This document shows, one piece after another, positions 17,101-25,238 of a stretch of DNA of 49,574 bases. This DNA comes from Chthoniobacter flavus Ellin428 (GTDB taxonomy: Bacteria > Verrucomicrobiota > Verrucomicrobiia > Chthoniobacterales > Chthoniobacteraceae). A program made the position numbers and the translations under genes. The notes under the pieces were generated by a model. It did no database searches, was not told where the DNA came from, and worked only from the letters and a program-made list of their open reading frames with translations. How positions within the stretch are numbered: the first letter of the stretch is position 1; each line of letters opens with the position of its first letter. The stretch spans positions 1-49,574 of the forward strand of contig NZ_ABVL01000037.1 in assembly GCF_000173075.1 (NCBI RefSeq), read 5' to 3'.

Positions 17101-17629
17101 CTATGGCATCGTGAAACAAAGCCTCGGTTACATCACCGTGGACAGCCAGGTGGGCGTGGGCACCACCTTCTCGATCTATCTTCCGCGGGTGGACGAGAGC
17201 GGCGAGAAATCCAGTATCCGCAAGGAAGTGGGCCAGTTGCCCGGCGGCCACGAGACGGTGCTGTATGTGGAGGACGAGATCACCGTGCGGAGTCTCACCG
17301 CGCATGTCTTGCGCCGGCTCGGTTATACCGTGCTGGAGGCGGGGAGCGGAAAGCAGGCGCGCGACGCGATCGAGAACCACAATGGCCGCGAGGTCCACCT
17401 GCTCTTTTCAGACGTGGTCCTGCCGGATGCCGGTGGCAAGGAACTGGCCGAATGGTTCAAGCAAACGCGCAGCGGGCAGACGAAGCTGCTCTTCACTTCC
17501 GGCTACGTCGACGAAAACATCCTCAAGCGTCATGGCCTCGAGCTGGGGACTGCCTTCCTCCAGAAGCCTTTCACCCCCGCGGACCTGGCCAAAAAGGTGC
17601 GCGAAGTGCTGGACAGCGCCGAAAGTTAA
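14105..17629 (+). CDS. Membrane hybrid histidine kinase (PAS-GAF-PAS-PAS-HisKA-HATPase-REC)
   Basis: The product has 1174 residues with a GTG start. A TM segment is at about 24-43 (FGLVAAFIAVLSLGLWWLW), then a periplasmic helical sensor region of about 160 residues, and a second TM at about 208-226. Cytoplasmic part: PAS at about 255-370, GAF at about 385-525, PAS at about 545-660 and 665-785. HisKA follows with phospho-acceptor His 810 (GGIAHDFNN), then the HATPase_c domain with DTGTGMT and GTGLGLA boxes, and a C-terminal receiver with acceptor Asp 1103 (FSDVVLPDAGG). It should autophosphorylate and pass phosphate to its receiver and on to the single-domain receiver encoded next. No output domain is present. 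The input signal is unknown; it is the first gene of the five-gene signalling block. Confidence 0.92.
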   Translation: MSSNIHISTSSSHRRIGSDAFAFGLVAAFIAVLSLGLWWLWKTDVEWAHVEDRMTAWTQAAETSGELGPILASIYALGVQPLPPGEKGNPDAVVAIRKTYEGKYGIVAERVRSLAIAADRTTVLKEVDNIQTAALAMLERVATLRGPDRPSDTEPGDPERLNEALAGLQSRYQEAAKALQRLQQHERNFATELSEERIELAEKYHNLAYGVCGVLFLIFIAGVGSLLRRHREVRKNFADLDVLQKAQRAAEHEFHSLFDNAIEGIFQTTPDGRILTANRALARMYGYDTPEHLIEKVTDVAAQLYVDSTQRQALLDALRVEDTVSNFEFEVVRADGRLIWVRENVRAIRDEKGGLRYLEGTVEDVSDVWWGEQRRRLQYALARVLGDSATVEEARPRIISTICKALGWDAGIFFEATSGALHAIEMWHATDIEMEELRMALPHLVYHRGHRLAGEAWAEGEPKWIAELSEELHYANADLLLACGMSSVFAVPISVDGEVRYVLELFSSKIALPDSELLQVLGSISSQLGHLVERKLAEEALRRSEMRKAAILRSALDCIITFDLEGKITEFNPAAERAFGYSAEEAMGRELAGLIIPETLRESHRRGLALYNATTVGSMAGRRMELVAMRADGSEFPIEMSISRFVIDGKPMFTAYMRDITERQQAERITSELAAVVANSNDAIVACTLDGKIVSWNVGAERIYGYAAEEVIGKQLDILIPPDRLDEFPQALTMVKRGESVANYETMRVRKDGKRLSMSLTDSPIRSEGGRVTGLSSIARDITERKRLEEELLQSQKMDAVGRLAGGIAHDFNNILTAILGYSDLLIGQIDERQWMYKHLSEIRKAADFAASLTHQLLAFSRRQPLFLRVFNINDTVKNMQKMLQRVIGEHIQIHTHLKAEIGRLKADPSQLEQVLLNLCVNARDAMPNGGSISIETADVTYFLDDFYSVNEMPAGEYVKLTICDTGTGMTADVKKHIFEPFFTTKEKGQGTGLGLATCYGIVKQSLGYITVDSQVGVGTTFSIYLPRVDESGEKSSIRKEVGQLPGGHETVLYVEDEITVRSLTAHVLRRLGYTVLEAGSGKQARDAIENHNGREVHLLFSDVVLPDAGGKELAEWFKQTRSGQTKLLFTSGYVDENILKRHGLELGTAFLQKPFTPADLAKKVREVLDSAES

Positions 17630-17695
17630 GACGAGAGCAGAATCGCAGATTTCATCCATGAAACCTCTGTTGTCGGGATATTGCTTTTTGTTGTC

Positions 17696-18163
17696 ATGAG
17701 CGCGGCTGAATCTCCCTCGAATTCGATTCCGGGTCGACTGGTGGAAATCCTTTTGGTGGATGACGATGCTGGCGATGTTTACCTTGCCCGGGAAGCCTTC
17801 GAGGATTGCCATCTCCGCAATCAACTGCACGTGGCCAAGGATGGCGAGCAGGCCATGGCTTTTCTCCACCGCACCGGGGCGTTTGCCGATGCCCCGCGCC
17901 CGGATCTGATTCTGCTCGACCTCAATATGCCCCGCATGGGCGGGCACGAGGTGTTATCGGAGTTGAAATCCGACCCCAATCTGTCGGATATTCCCATTGT
18001 GATCGTGACCGGCAACGATAGCGAAGGAGAAATTTTAAAAGCATACAACCTGAGTGTGGACTGTTATATCGCGAAGCCGATTGATGTGACCAAGTTGATG
18101 ATCGCCGTTTGCTCCATTCCTCATTTTCAAGTAGCTGTCGTCACGACGGCTCCGGCGATCTAA
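17696..18163 (+). CDS. Single-domain response regulator (Rcp1-like)
   Basis: The product has 155 residues, a receiver domain only. The acidic pocket is VDDD at 21-24, the acceptor Asp 75 lies in LLDLNMPRMGG, the conserved Thr is 105 (IVTGND) and Lys is 127 (IAKPID). Receivers of this Rcp1 type have a slightly longer beta4-alpha4 region and usually serve as shuttles in phosphorelays. It lies between two hybrid kinases, five bases before the next start. ATG 17696 is preferred over 17681 because the first five codons are the end of an upstream hydrophobic reading. Confidence 0.9.
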   Translation: MSAAESPSNSIPGRLVEILLVDDDAGDVYLAREAFEDCHLRNQLHVAKDGEQAMAFLHRTGAFADAPRPDLILLDLNMPRMGGHEVLSELKSDPNLSDIPIVIVTGNDSEGEILKAYNLSVDCYIAKPIDVTKLMIAVCSIPHFQVAVVTTAPAI

Positions 18164-18168
18164 GCCCC

Positions 18169-19857
18169 ATGGATAGCGATTCAATTAATGTTCTGCTGAT
18201 CGAGGATAACGAAGAACACATCACGTTTCTTCGGCAATTGCTCGCCACCTCGGCCGCGGGCCAGTTCGATCTGCATACCGCCGGGAGCGTGCGCAGTGGG
18301 ATCGAGCGCCTGAAGGATGGCGGCATTGAACTCATCCTCCTCGACCTGACTCTGCCGGATAGCGATGGGTTGGAAACGTTCCTGCGCGTGATCGAAGCGG
18401 CGCCGGATCTTCCGCTGATCGTGCTGAGCGGCCTCAGCGATGTGGCCCTGGCCATCGAGACGGTGCAACTCGGCGCGCAGGATTACCTCGTCAAGGGGCA
18501 CGTCGACAATCACCTCCTCATCCGCTCGATGAAATATGCCATCGAGCGCAAGCGGGCGCAGATGCAGCTCAAGCGCGCCAACGACAGTCTCGAGGTGCGG
18601 GTCCGCGAGCGGACGGAAGCGCTCGTCCAGACGAACGCGCGTTTTCAGCAGGAAATTGCCGAACGCAAGAAGGCCGAGGAAGCGCTCATCGAAAGCAACA
18701 AGCAGCTTTCCAATGCGCTCGGCCAGCTCCAGTCGACGCAAAGCGAAATCATCCAGCGCGAACGCATGCACGCGCTCGGCCGGATGGCCAATGGTATTGC
18801 CCACGACTTTAATAACGCGCTCGCGCCGATTTTGGGTTTCAGCGAGCTGCTGCTCATGAAACCCGAGACGCTGCAGGACTCGAAAAAAGTGCGCAACTAC
18901 ATCGAGCTCATCCACACTGCGGCCAAGGACAGCGCCAAAGTCGTGAGCCGGTTGCGCGAGTTCTACCGCTATCGCGACGAGGGCGATGTCTTCTCGCCGG
19001 TGGTGATCAACGACGTGGTGCTGCAGGCGATCTCGATCACGCAGCCGCGCTGGAAGGACCAGGCTTTGGCCGAAGGCGTGAATATCGACATCCGCACCGA
19101 GATGGGCAATGTGCCCACGGTGCCCGGCAACGAGGCCGAGCTGCGCGAGATGGTCGTGAATCTCATCTTCAACTCCATCGATGCCATTCCCAAGCGTGGC
19201 ACCATCACCATCGAGACGGAGACGCAGGGACGCTGGCTCGCCATCACCGTAAAGGACGACGGCCTGGGGATGAGTGAAGAGGTGAAGGCGCGCTGCCTCG
19301 AGCCGTTCTATTCCACGAAGGAAGATTTGGGGACGGGGCTGGGCCTGGGCAGTGTTTACGGCATCGTGCGACGGCATGAGGGCGAGATCGATATTCAGAC
19401 CGAGGAAGGGCGGGGCACGTCCATTTGCGTTTCGCTTCCGTTGGAAAAGCGCAGCAAGCCGCCCGAGGCGCCGAAACCGGCCGCTCCACCCACGAACACC
19501 CTGCGCATCCTGGTGGTGGAGGACGAACCGCTGGTGCGCGAAGTCATCAGCGTCTACCTCGCCGAGGACCAGCACGACGTGACCACCGCGGAGAACGGGC
19601 GCGTCGGTCTGGAGAAATTCAAGGAAGGCACGTTCGATCTCGTGATGACCGACCGCGCGATGCCCGAGATGAATGGCGATCAACTCGCGATCGAGATCAA
19701 GAAGCTGCGCCCGGAGCAGCCGATCATTCTGCTGACCGGCTTCGGCGATTTGATGGCCGGGTCTGGCGAGCAACCGCAGGGCGTCGATCTCGTGGTGAGC
19801 AAGCCCTTCACGCTGGCCACGCTGCGGAACGCGATGGTCGAAGTTCTGGGTCGTTAA
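18169..19857 (+). CDS. Soluble hybrid histidine kinase (REC-coiled coil-HisKA-HATPase-REC)
   Basis: The product has 562 residues with no TM segment. The N-terminal receiver has acceptor Asp 59 (LLDLTLPDSDG), followed by a coiled coil at about 125-190 (rich in Glu/Arg, including RERTEALVQTNARFQQEIAE). HisKA follows with His 212 (NGIAHDFNNALAP), HATPase_c with DDGLGMS and GTGLGLG, and a second receiver at about 445-560 with Asp 495 (VMTDRAMPEMNG). Receiver-first architecture means it can accept phosphate from the upstream kinase and be controlled by it. It starts five bases after the preceding stop, so it is certainly co-transcribed. Confidence 0.92.
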   Translation: MDSDSINVLLIEDNEEHITFLRQLLATSAAGQFDLHTAGSVRSGIERLKDGGIELILLDLTLPDSDGLETFLRVIEAAPDLPLIVLSGLSDVALAIETVQLGAQDYLVKGHVDNHLLIRSMKYAIERKRAQMQLKRANDSLEVRVRERTEALVQTNARFQQEIAERKKAEEALIESNKQLSNALGQLQSTQSEIIQRERMHALGRMANGIAHDFNNALAPILGFSELLLMKPETLQDSKKVRNYIELIHTAAKDSAKVVSRLREFYRYRDEGDVFSPVVINDVVLQAISITQPRWKDQALAEGVNIDIRTEMGNVPTVPGNEAELREMVVNLIFNSIDAIPKRGTITIETETQGRWLAITVKDDGLGMSEEVKARCLEPFYSTKEDLGTGLGLGSVYGIVRRHEGEIDIQTEEGRGTSICVSLPLEKRSKPPEAPKPAAPPTNTLRILVVEDEPLVREVISVYLAEDQHDVTTAENGRVGLEKFKEGTFDLVMTDRAMPEMNGDQLAIEIKKLRPEQPIILLTGFGDLMAGSGEQPQGVDLVVSKPFTLATLRNAMVEVLGR

Positions 19858-19908
19858 GCGCTCGCCTTTCCCGCGGCAGGCGGGTAATATATTGGTGAAT
19901 ACCACGGC

Positions 19909-21921
19909 ATGAAGTCCCCTCCCAACCCGGCCCAAATTCGCGTGCTCATTGTCGATGACAATGCCGGCGATGTTTTCCTCCTGCGCGAGATGGTGGACTG
20001 CACGAAATCGCGGTTCCGGGTGAGCGCGGAAGCGGGCAGCATGGAGGAGGCTTTGCGGATCCTCGCCGAGCGGGAGGTCGACGTGGTGTTGCTCGATTTA
20101 CAACTGCCGGATTCCCGGGGGGTGGACACCTTCAGCCGTGCGCACGCGGCGGCGCCCGACGTGCCGATCATCGTGCTCAGCGAGAGCGACGATGAGGAGC
20201 TGGCGTTGCAGACCGTGCAACTCGGGGCGCAGGAGTATCTCGTGAAGGGACGCGTCGATGGCCATTTGCTCCAGCGGGCGCTGCGCTACGCGGTGGAACG
20301 GGCGCGCGCGGAAGCGCAATTGGCGAGCGAGCGCGACCTCCTGCAGACGCTGCTCGAGAACATTCCCGACCGCATTTATTTCAAGGACCGGCAGAGCCGT
20401 TTCATCCGCATCAATCGCGCGCTGACCGCGCTCTTTGGCCTCAAGACCGCTGAGGAAGCTTACGGAAAAACCGACGCTGATTTCTACGGCCACGAGCACG
20501 CGGGCGAAGCACGCCAGGACGAGCGGCGGGTGATGGAGACGGGCGAGCCGCTGCTGGGGAAAGTGGAATTCGAGAATCTCGCCGATGGCCGCAAGTCGTG
20601 GTCGCTGACCACCAAGCTGCCCTTGCGCGATCGCAAGGGGAGCATCATCGGCACTTGCGGTATCTCGCGGGAAATCTCGGAGATGAAGGAGATGGAGGAG
20701 CAGCTCGAGACCGAGCGCAATCTGCTTCGCGCGGTCATCGACAACCTGCCCGACCTCGTCTTCCTCAAGGACGTAGAGGGGCACTATCTGCTCAATAACA
20801 TCGCCCACGTGCGCTGGCTTGGGGGTTCGGATCCACGGGAGGTGCGCGGGCGGACGGTGTTCGACTTTTTCCCGGATCATCTCGCCGCCGAGTTTCACCG
20901 CGGTGATATGGAAGTGGCGGAAGCGCGCCAGCCGCTCCTCAATCAGGAAGAGCACATGGTCGATGCGAAGGGCAACCATAGCTGGCGTCTGACCTCGAAA
21001 ATTCCGTGGCTCGACGACAATGGGAACACCGTGGGCCTGGTCTGCATCAGCCGCGATGTCACCGAGCAGAAGCGCGCGGAGGAACATTTGAAAAAGGCCA
21101 ACGCAGAGCTGGCCGCGAGCCGGGAGGAGTTGTTGCACGCGGTGCGGAATCTGCAGCAGGCGCACGGGGAATTGCGCGACGTGCAGTTGCAACTCATCGA
21201 GGCGGAAAAGATGAAATCGATCGGGCGCCTGGCGGCCGGTGTCGCCCACGAGGTGAAGAATCCGCTGGCCATCCTCAAGATGGGGCTCGAATTCCTCTCC
21301 ACGCAAAAGTTCACCGACGAGCACACCCCGGAAATCCTGCACGAAATGGGCGATGCGCTGACTCGGGCGGACAAGGTGATCCGCGGGCTGCTGGATTTCT
21401 CCGCGCCGAAGCAACTCGAGGTGCAACGCGAGAGCCTCAACGGCATCATCGAAAACGCGCTGCATCTGGTCCGGGGGGAGATGAAAAACGGCGTCGAGGT
21501 GGAGCTCGACCTGCAGTCAAACCTGCCGCACTTGAAACTCGATGCGGGCAAGATCAGCCAGGTTTTCGTGAATCTTTTCACCAACGCCCTGCACGCCATG
21601 GAGAATGGCGGCCTGCTCGCCGTGCGCACTTTCACCAAGCAACTCACCGGCGTCGGCTCGAATATTTCCGACAGCCGCGCGGAGTCGTTCCGCGTAGGGC
21701 AGCACATCGTCATCGCGGAGATCGACGACACCGGGCATGGTATCCCGGAGGACAAGCTGGCGAAGATCTTCGAGCCTTTTTTTACGACCAAACCCACCGG
21801 TCGCGGGACCGGACTCGGCCTCTCCGTGGTGCGCACGATCGTCGACCTGCACGGCGCGACGATTGATATTCGCAACCTTCACGAGGCTGGCGTTCGCGTG
21901 ACCCTTATGTTTCAGTCCTGA
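19909..21921 (+). CDS. Soluble sensor histidine kinase (REC-PAS-PAS-HisKA-HATPase)
   Basis: The product has 670 residues. The receiver at 1-130 has Asp 63 (LLDLQLPDSRG). Two PAS domains follow: about 140-265 (LLENIPDRIYFKDRQSRFIR) and 270-395 (VIDNLPDLVFLKDVEGHYLL), both of the type with the KD motif. A short coiled coil leads to HisKA with His 447 (GVAHEVKNPLAIL) and HATPase_c with DDTGHGIPED and GTGLGLS. Unlike its neighbours it has no C-terminal receiver, so the receiver encoded nine bases downstream is its likely partner. The HxxxNP form of the H-box (HEVKNP) differs from the HDFNN of the two hybrid kinases. Confidence 0.92.
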   Translation: MKSPPNPAQIRVLIVDDNAGDVFLLREMVDCTKSRFRVSAEAGSMEEALRILAEREVDVVLLDLQLPDSRGVDTFSRAHAAAPDVPIIVLSESDDEELALQTVQLGAQEYLVKGRVDGHLLQRALRYAVERARAEAQLASERDLLQTLLENIPDRIYFKDRQSRFIRINRALTALFGLKTAEEAYGKTDADFYGHEHAGEARQDERRVMETGEPLLGKVEFENLADGRKSWSLTTKLPLRDRKGSIIGTCGISREISEMKEMEEQLETERNLLRAVIDNLPDLVFLKDVEGHYLLNNIAHVRWLGGSDPREVRGRTVFDFFPDHLAAEFHRGDMEVAEARQPLLNQEEHMVDAKGNHSWRLTSKIPWLDDNGNTVGLVCISRDVTEQKRAEEHLKKANAELAASREELLHAVRNLQQAHGELRDVQLQLIEAEKMKSIGRLAAGVAHEVKNPLAILKMGLEFLSTQKFTDEHTPEILHEMGDALTRADKVIRGLLDFSAPKQLEVQRESLNGIIENALHLVRGEMKNGVEVELDLQSNLPHLKLDAGKISQVFVNLFTNALHAMENGGLLAVRTFTKQLTGVGSNISDSRAESFRVGQHIVIAEIDDTGHGIPEDKLAKIFEPFFTTKPTGRGTGLGLSVVRTIVDLHGATIDIRNLHEAGVRVTLMFQS

Positions 21922-21929
21922 CCAGCCCT

Positions 21930-22298
21930 ATGAACAAGAAACGGTTGCTGATTGTAGATGACGAGTCTGGTTTCACGCGGTTGCTCAAACTCACCCTGGA
22001 AAAGACGGGCAACTACATCGTGCGGGAGGAAAACGACGGGACCAACGCGTGGCTCGCCGCACGCGATTTTCGGCCGGACCTCGTCTTCCTCGATATCGTG
22101 ATGCCGAAGATCGATGGCGGCGACGTGGCGCAGCAGATCCGCTCGGACCCGATGCTGGAGAATGTGCCCATCGTCTTTCTCACGGCGATCGTTTCGCAAA
22201 AGGAAACGCGCAATGAGATCGGCGGTTTCCCTTTCCTCGCCAAGCCGGTGAGCCTGGACGCGATCACGAAATGCCTCGCCGAGCATTTCGGGGAGTAG
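21930..22298 (+). CDS. Single-domain response regulator
   Basis: The product has 122 residues, only a receiver. Acidic pair DDE at 10-12, acceptor Asp 55 (VFLDIVMPKIDGG), Thr at about 85 (FLTAIV), Lys in the FLAKPVS motif near 105. No output domain. It starts eight bases after the stop of the PAS kinase and ends the five-gene block. Its output could be protein-protein interaction, for example with a motility or adhesion target; nothing local shows which. Confidence 0.92.
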   Translation: MNKKRLLIVDDESGFTRLLKLTLEKTGNYIVREENDGTNAWLAARDFRPDLVFLDIVMPKIDGGDVAQQIRSDPMLENVPIVFLTAIVSQKETRNEIGGFPFLAKPVSLDAITKCLAEHFGE

Positions 22299-22382
22299 GT
22301 TTTCCAACTTTCGGGTCAGCCGGCAGACTGTCAGTAACGATCGCTTGATTTGGCGACGATTCCGTTGCTAAAGCCGGTTGTC

Positions 22383-23014
22383 ATGTCTGCCGATTCTCCT
22401 CCGTCGCGTTCCTCGCTCCTTGCCGGGCTGGGGCGCAGGATCTTTGGCTGGCGACTGATGGTGGGACTCGCGGTGGCGCTGGGCGGGATCGAATGGCTCA
22501 CGCCCGAGCCCTTTTTCGCGCCCGGACATCGTGTCTCTCAATGCCTGGCAATTCTCTTTGCCCTGGTCGGCTCGCCCTGCGCGCCTGGGGCAGCGGATGC
22601 GCGGGCCGGCACACCACCACGGCGAAGATCGAAGCGCCGCGGCTCGTCACCGGCGGTCCCTTCGCCTATCTGCGCAATCCCATCTATGCCGGCACCATCT
22701 GCCTCGGGTTTGGCATGGCTGCGCTCATCGGCGATCCGCGCGCCTATTTCCTGGCCGCGCTGGCGTTTGTCTTTCTGTATGTCGGCATCGTGCCGGCGGA
22801 GGAGGAATTTCTGCGCAAACAATTCGGAGAGGCGTATGCGCAGTATTGTGCGGCGGTGCCGCGCTTTCTGCCACGGCTGCGGCCCTGGCCTGGGCAGGTG
22901 CGGCAGGCCTTTCATTGGCGGGCGGCCCGCGGCGAGTTGGCGACGCTCTGTTGGGCGACCGGCATTTACCTGGCCCTGCTCGGCGAAGAGTGGTTCGACA
23001 AAGTCATCGGTTGA
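22383..23014 (+). pseudogene. Isoprenylcysteine methyltransferase-family membrane protein, one frameshift
   Basis: The N-terminal piece from ATG 22383 (MSADSPPSRSSLLAGLGRR, then hydrophobic segments to ILFALVG) and the C-terminal piece (LALRAWGSGCAGRHTTT, GPFAYLRNPIYAGTICLGFG, then EEEFLRKQFGEAYAQYCAAV) lie in two frames that meet at 22566-22575. Adding one base there gives VG-LALRAWG, so a one-base deletion is indicated. The G-x-(Y/F)-x-x-(I/L)RNP-Y motif is the ICMT/PEMT SAM-binding signature. About 210 residues if restored, with four or five TM segments. A SAM-dependent methyltransferase of unknown substrate. Confidence 0.8.
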
Positions 23015-23127
23015 AACGTGGCGTTTTGTAGTATTTTTAACCACAATGCTGTGGCTGGTGCGGGCGGCGTTAAATTAGCCGTCCGAACCGCGATGGCCGC
23101 TTGACGCGCGCACTTGGAGAGGCTGCC

Positions 23128-23904
23128 ATGTCTCTATTCATGCGCTTGCTTTGTGCTCTTGTTTTTTTGGTCACCGTCAGCGTGGCTTCCGCACTCACTC
23201 CGCGGGAACTGGATGTCATCGGACGCCGCGTCTGGCAAAATGAATGCGGCGGCACTCGCGAAGGGCTGACCTCCTGGAATAGCGGTGAAAATTTCGCCTC
23301 GCTCGGGATCGGGCATTTCATCTGGTACCCGAAAGGGGTGAATGGCCCCTTCGAGGAGAGCTTCCCGCTCCTCATCAAATTCTTCAACGCCAACGGCGTC
23401 AAAGTCCCCGCCTGGATCAAGCCGGATGACGATTGCCCGTGGAGCACGCGGGCGGAATTCCTGGCCGCGGCGAAGAGCGAGAAGATGACCGAGTTGCGCG
23501 ATTTCCTCGCCTCGACCATCCAGATGCAGGCGCGCTTTTTGGTGCAGCGCACCGAGATGGCCCTGCCGAAAATGCTGGCCGCCGCGCCGGCCAGCCAGCG
23601 AGTGAAGATCAAGGCCAACTACGAGCGGGTAGCTGCGACCACGCGCGGACAATTCGCCCTCATTGACTATGTCAATTTCAAGGGCGAAGGGACCAAAGAT
23701 ACGGAAAGATACGCAGGCGAAGGCTGGGGACTGCTGCAGGTGCTGGCCAATATGGGAGAGAGCGAGGGAGCCAGTCCGGCGGCCCTCTTCGCCCGGAGTG
23801 CCGAGGAGGTGCTGACCCGCCGGGTGCACAATGCCCCGCCGGAGCGGCACGAGGAGCGCTGGCTGAACGGTTGGAAGAATCGCGTGCGAGCTTACGTGCA
23901 GTAA
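23128..23904 (+). CDS. Secreted protein of unknown function, lysozyme-like features
   Basis: From ATG 23128, with GGAGAGG six bases upstream, the product has 258 residues and a signal peptide (MSLFMRLLCALVFLVTVSVASA). Conserved-looking parts are VWQNECGGTREGLTSWNSGE, FASLGIGHFIWYPKG and later DYVNFKGEGT...GWGLLQVLANM. The arrangement of an early Glu followed by a G-x-GH-F-W-P motif recalls lysozyme-type hydrolases where the first Glu is catalytic, but I cannot assign a family. Probably periplasmic. It is transcribed alone, in the direction of the FAD oxidoreductase 50 bases downstream. Confidence 0.7.
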   Translation: MSLFMRLLCALVFLVTVSVASALTPRELDVIGRRVWQNECGGTREGLTSWNSGENFASLGIGHFIWYPKGVNGPFEESFPLLIKFFNANGVKVPAWIKPDDDCPWSTRAEFLAAAKSEKMTELRDFLASTIQMQARFLVQRTEMALPKMLAAAPASQRVKIKANYERVAATTRGQFALIDYVNFKGEGTKDTERYAGEGWGLLQVLANMGESEGASPAALFARSAEEVLTRRVHNAPPERHEERWLNGWKNRVRAYVQ

Positions 23905-23954
23905 GCGGAATTTACTCGCGGAACCCGCGGGGGTGGCGTAATCTGAAGTGGTAA

Positions 23955-25163
23955 ATGATTCGTCGAGACTACCTTATCGTCGGCGCCGGTGCTGGGGGAA
24001 TCAGTGCATGTGAAGGCATCCGGGAGCACGACAAAAAGGGGACGATTATGCTCGTGGGGAACGAGATTGCGATGCCGTATCAACGGCCGCTCCTGTTTGG
24101 TTCACTCCTGCGCGGCAAGAGCGGAAACAACCATACCGCGGAAAAAATCTGCGTGCATGATGGAACGTGGTTCCAAAAGCACCATATCGATCTGCGGCTC
24201 GATACCTTCGTCACGCAATTCAATATCGAGCGACGTCTCGCGGTGCTGGGCAATGGCCAGGCCGTCGAGTTTCGCAAGGCGTTGCTCGCGACGGGTAGTC
24301 GCGCGCGGCGTCCGCAGATTGCCGGGGCAAATCTCGGGAATATCTTTTACCTGCGCTCGTTGCGCGACGTGCAAGCGTTGCGCGAGATCGCCGAGACCGA
24401 GCATCAGATCGTGATTGCCGGCGGCGGCTTCATCGCGCTCGAGACGGCTTCGTTCCTCGCGCAATTGCCGAAGGCGCAAGTGACGCTCATGCACCGCGCG
24501 CCGCTTTGGCTGCGCACGCTCGGACCGGAAGGCAGCGCGTGGCTCGGCGAGTATCTCACCAGTCATGGCATCAAGCTCATGATCGGCGAGACGCTGAACG
24601 GTTTCGAAGGCCGCACCGTCTTGCGCAATGTGCAGACGAAGAGCGGGCAGCGCTTCACCGCGGGATTGGCCATCGTCGCCTTGGGCGCGGAACCAAACCT
24701 CGCGTTGGTGCAAAATACGCCGCTGGCCTATCCGCACGGCACGCCGGTGAATGATTATCTCGAGACGGATGAGAAGGGGATCTATGCGGTGGGCGACATC
24801 GCGGCATATCCCGACAAGATTCTCGGGGGCGTGCGGCGCATCGAACATTGGGAAGCGGCGGTGCTGCAGGGCCACGTGGCCGGCGCCAACATGACGGGTA
24901 AGAAGCGCATCAAGTTCGAATACCTGCCGCACGCGAGCAGCGTGATTTTCGATCTGCATTTCGATTTCCTCGGGGACTTCTCCAAGCCGCCCACGCGCAT
25001 CGAACTCGAAGGCGACCTCGCGAAGAAAAAGTTCATCGTGCGCGCCTATCAGCTGTCCACGCTCATGGGCGTGGCCCTCTGCAATCAACCGGCGGAAAAA
25101 ATCGAAGCGGCGAAGACCCAACTCCGCGAATGGCCGCGCGGGAAGAAATCGGAGGCGATTTGA
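23955..25163 (+). CDS. FAD-dependent pyridine nucleotide-disulfide oxidoreductase-family protein
   Basis: The product has 402 residues. FAD-binding GAGAGGISACEGI is at 10-22, the ATGSRARRP box near 113, the NAD(P)H-binding GGGFIALETASFL near 155, and the second FAD motif YAVGDIAAYPD near 275. There is no redox-active CxxxxC pair, so it is of the rubredoxin/ferredoxin-reductase or AIF type, transferring electrons from NAD(P)H to a redox protein partner. The C-terminal domain (about 320-400) is the small dimer-like domain of that class. No ferredoxin or oxygenase component is encoded nearby apart from the convergent dioxygenase, which does not need a reductase. Confidence 0.88.
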   Translation: MIRRDYLIVGAGAGGISACEGIREHDKKGTIMLVGNEIAMPYQRPLLFGSLLRGKSGNNHTAEKICVHDGTWFQKHHIDLRLDTFVTQFNIERRLAVLGNGQAVEFRKALLATGSRARRPQIAGANLGNIFYLRSLRDVQALREIAETEHQIVIAGGGFIALETASFLAQLPKAQVTLMHRAPLWLRTLGPEGSAWLGEYLTSHGIKLMIGETLNGFEGRTVLRNVQTKSGQRFTAGLAIVALGAEPNLALVQNTPLAYPHGTPVNDYLETDEKGIYAVGDIAAYPDKILGGVRRIEHWEAAVLQGHVAGANMTGKKRIKFEYLPHASSVIFDLHFDFLGDFSKPPTRIELEGDLAKKKFIVRAYQLSTLMGVALCNQPAEKIEAAKTQLREWPRGKKSEAI

Positions 25164-25238
25164 TCGGCCGCGATTTCGTGGTCCGGTTTTCCACGAGGTC
25201 GTTCTAAGCGGAGCGCCCTAGTGCTGTCTTTCCGCGGG

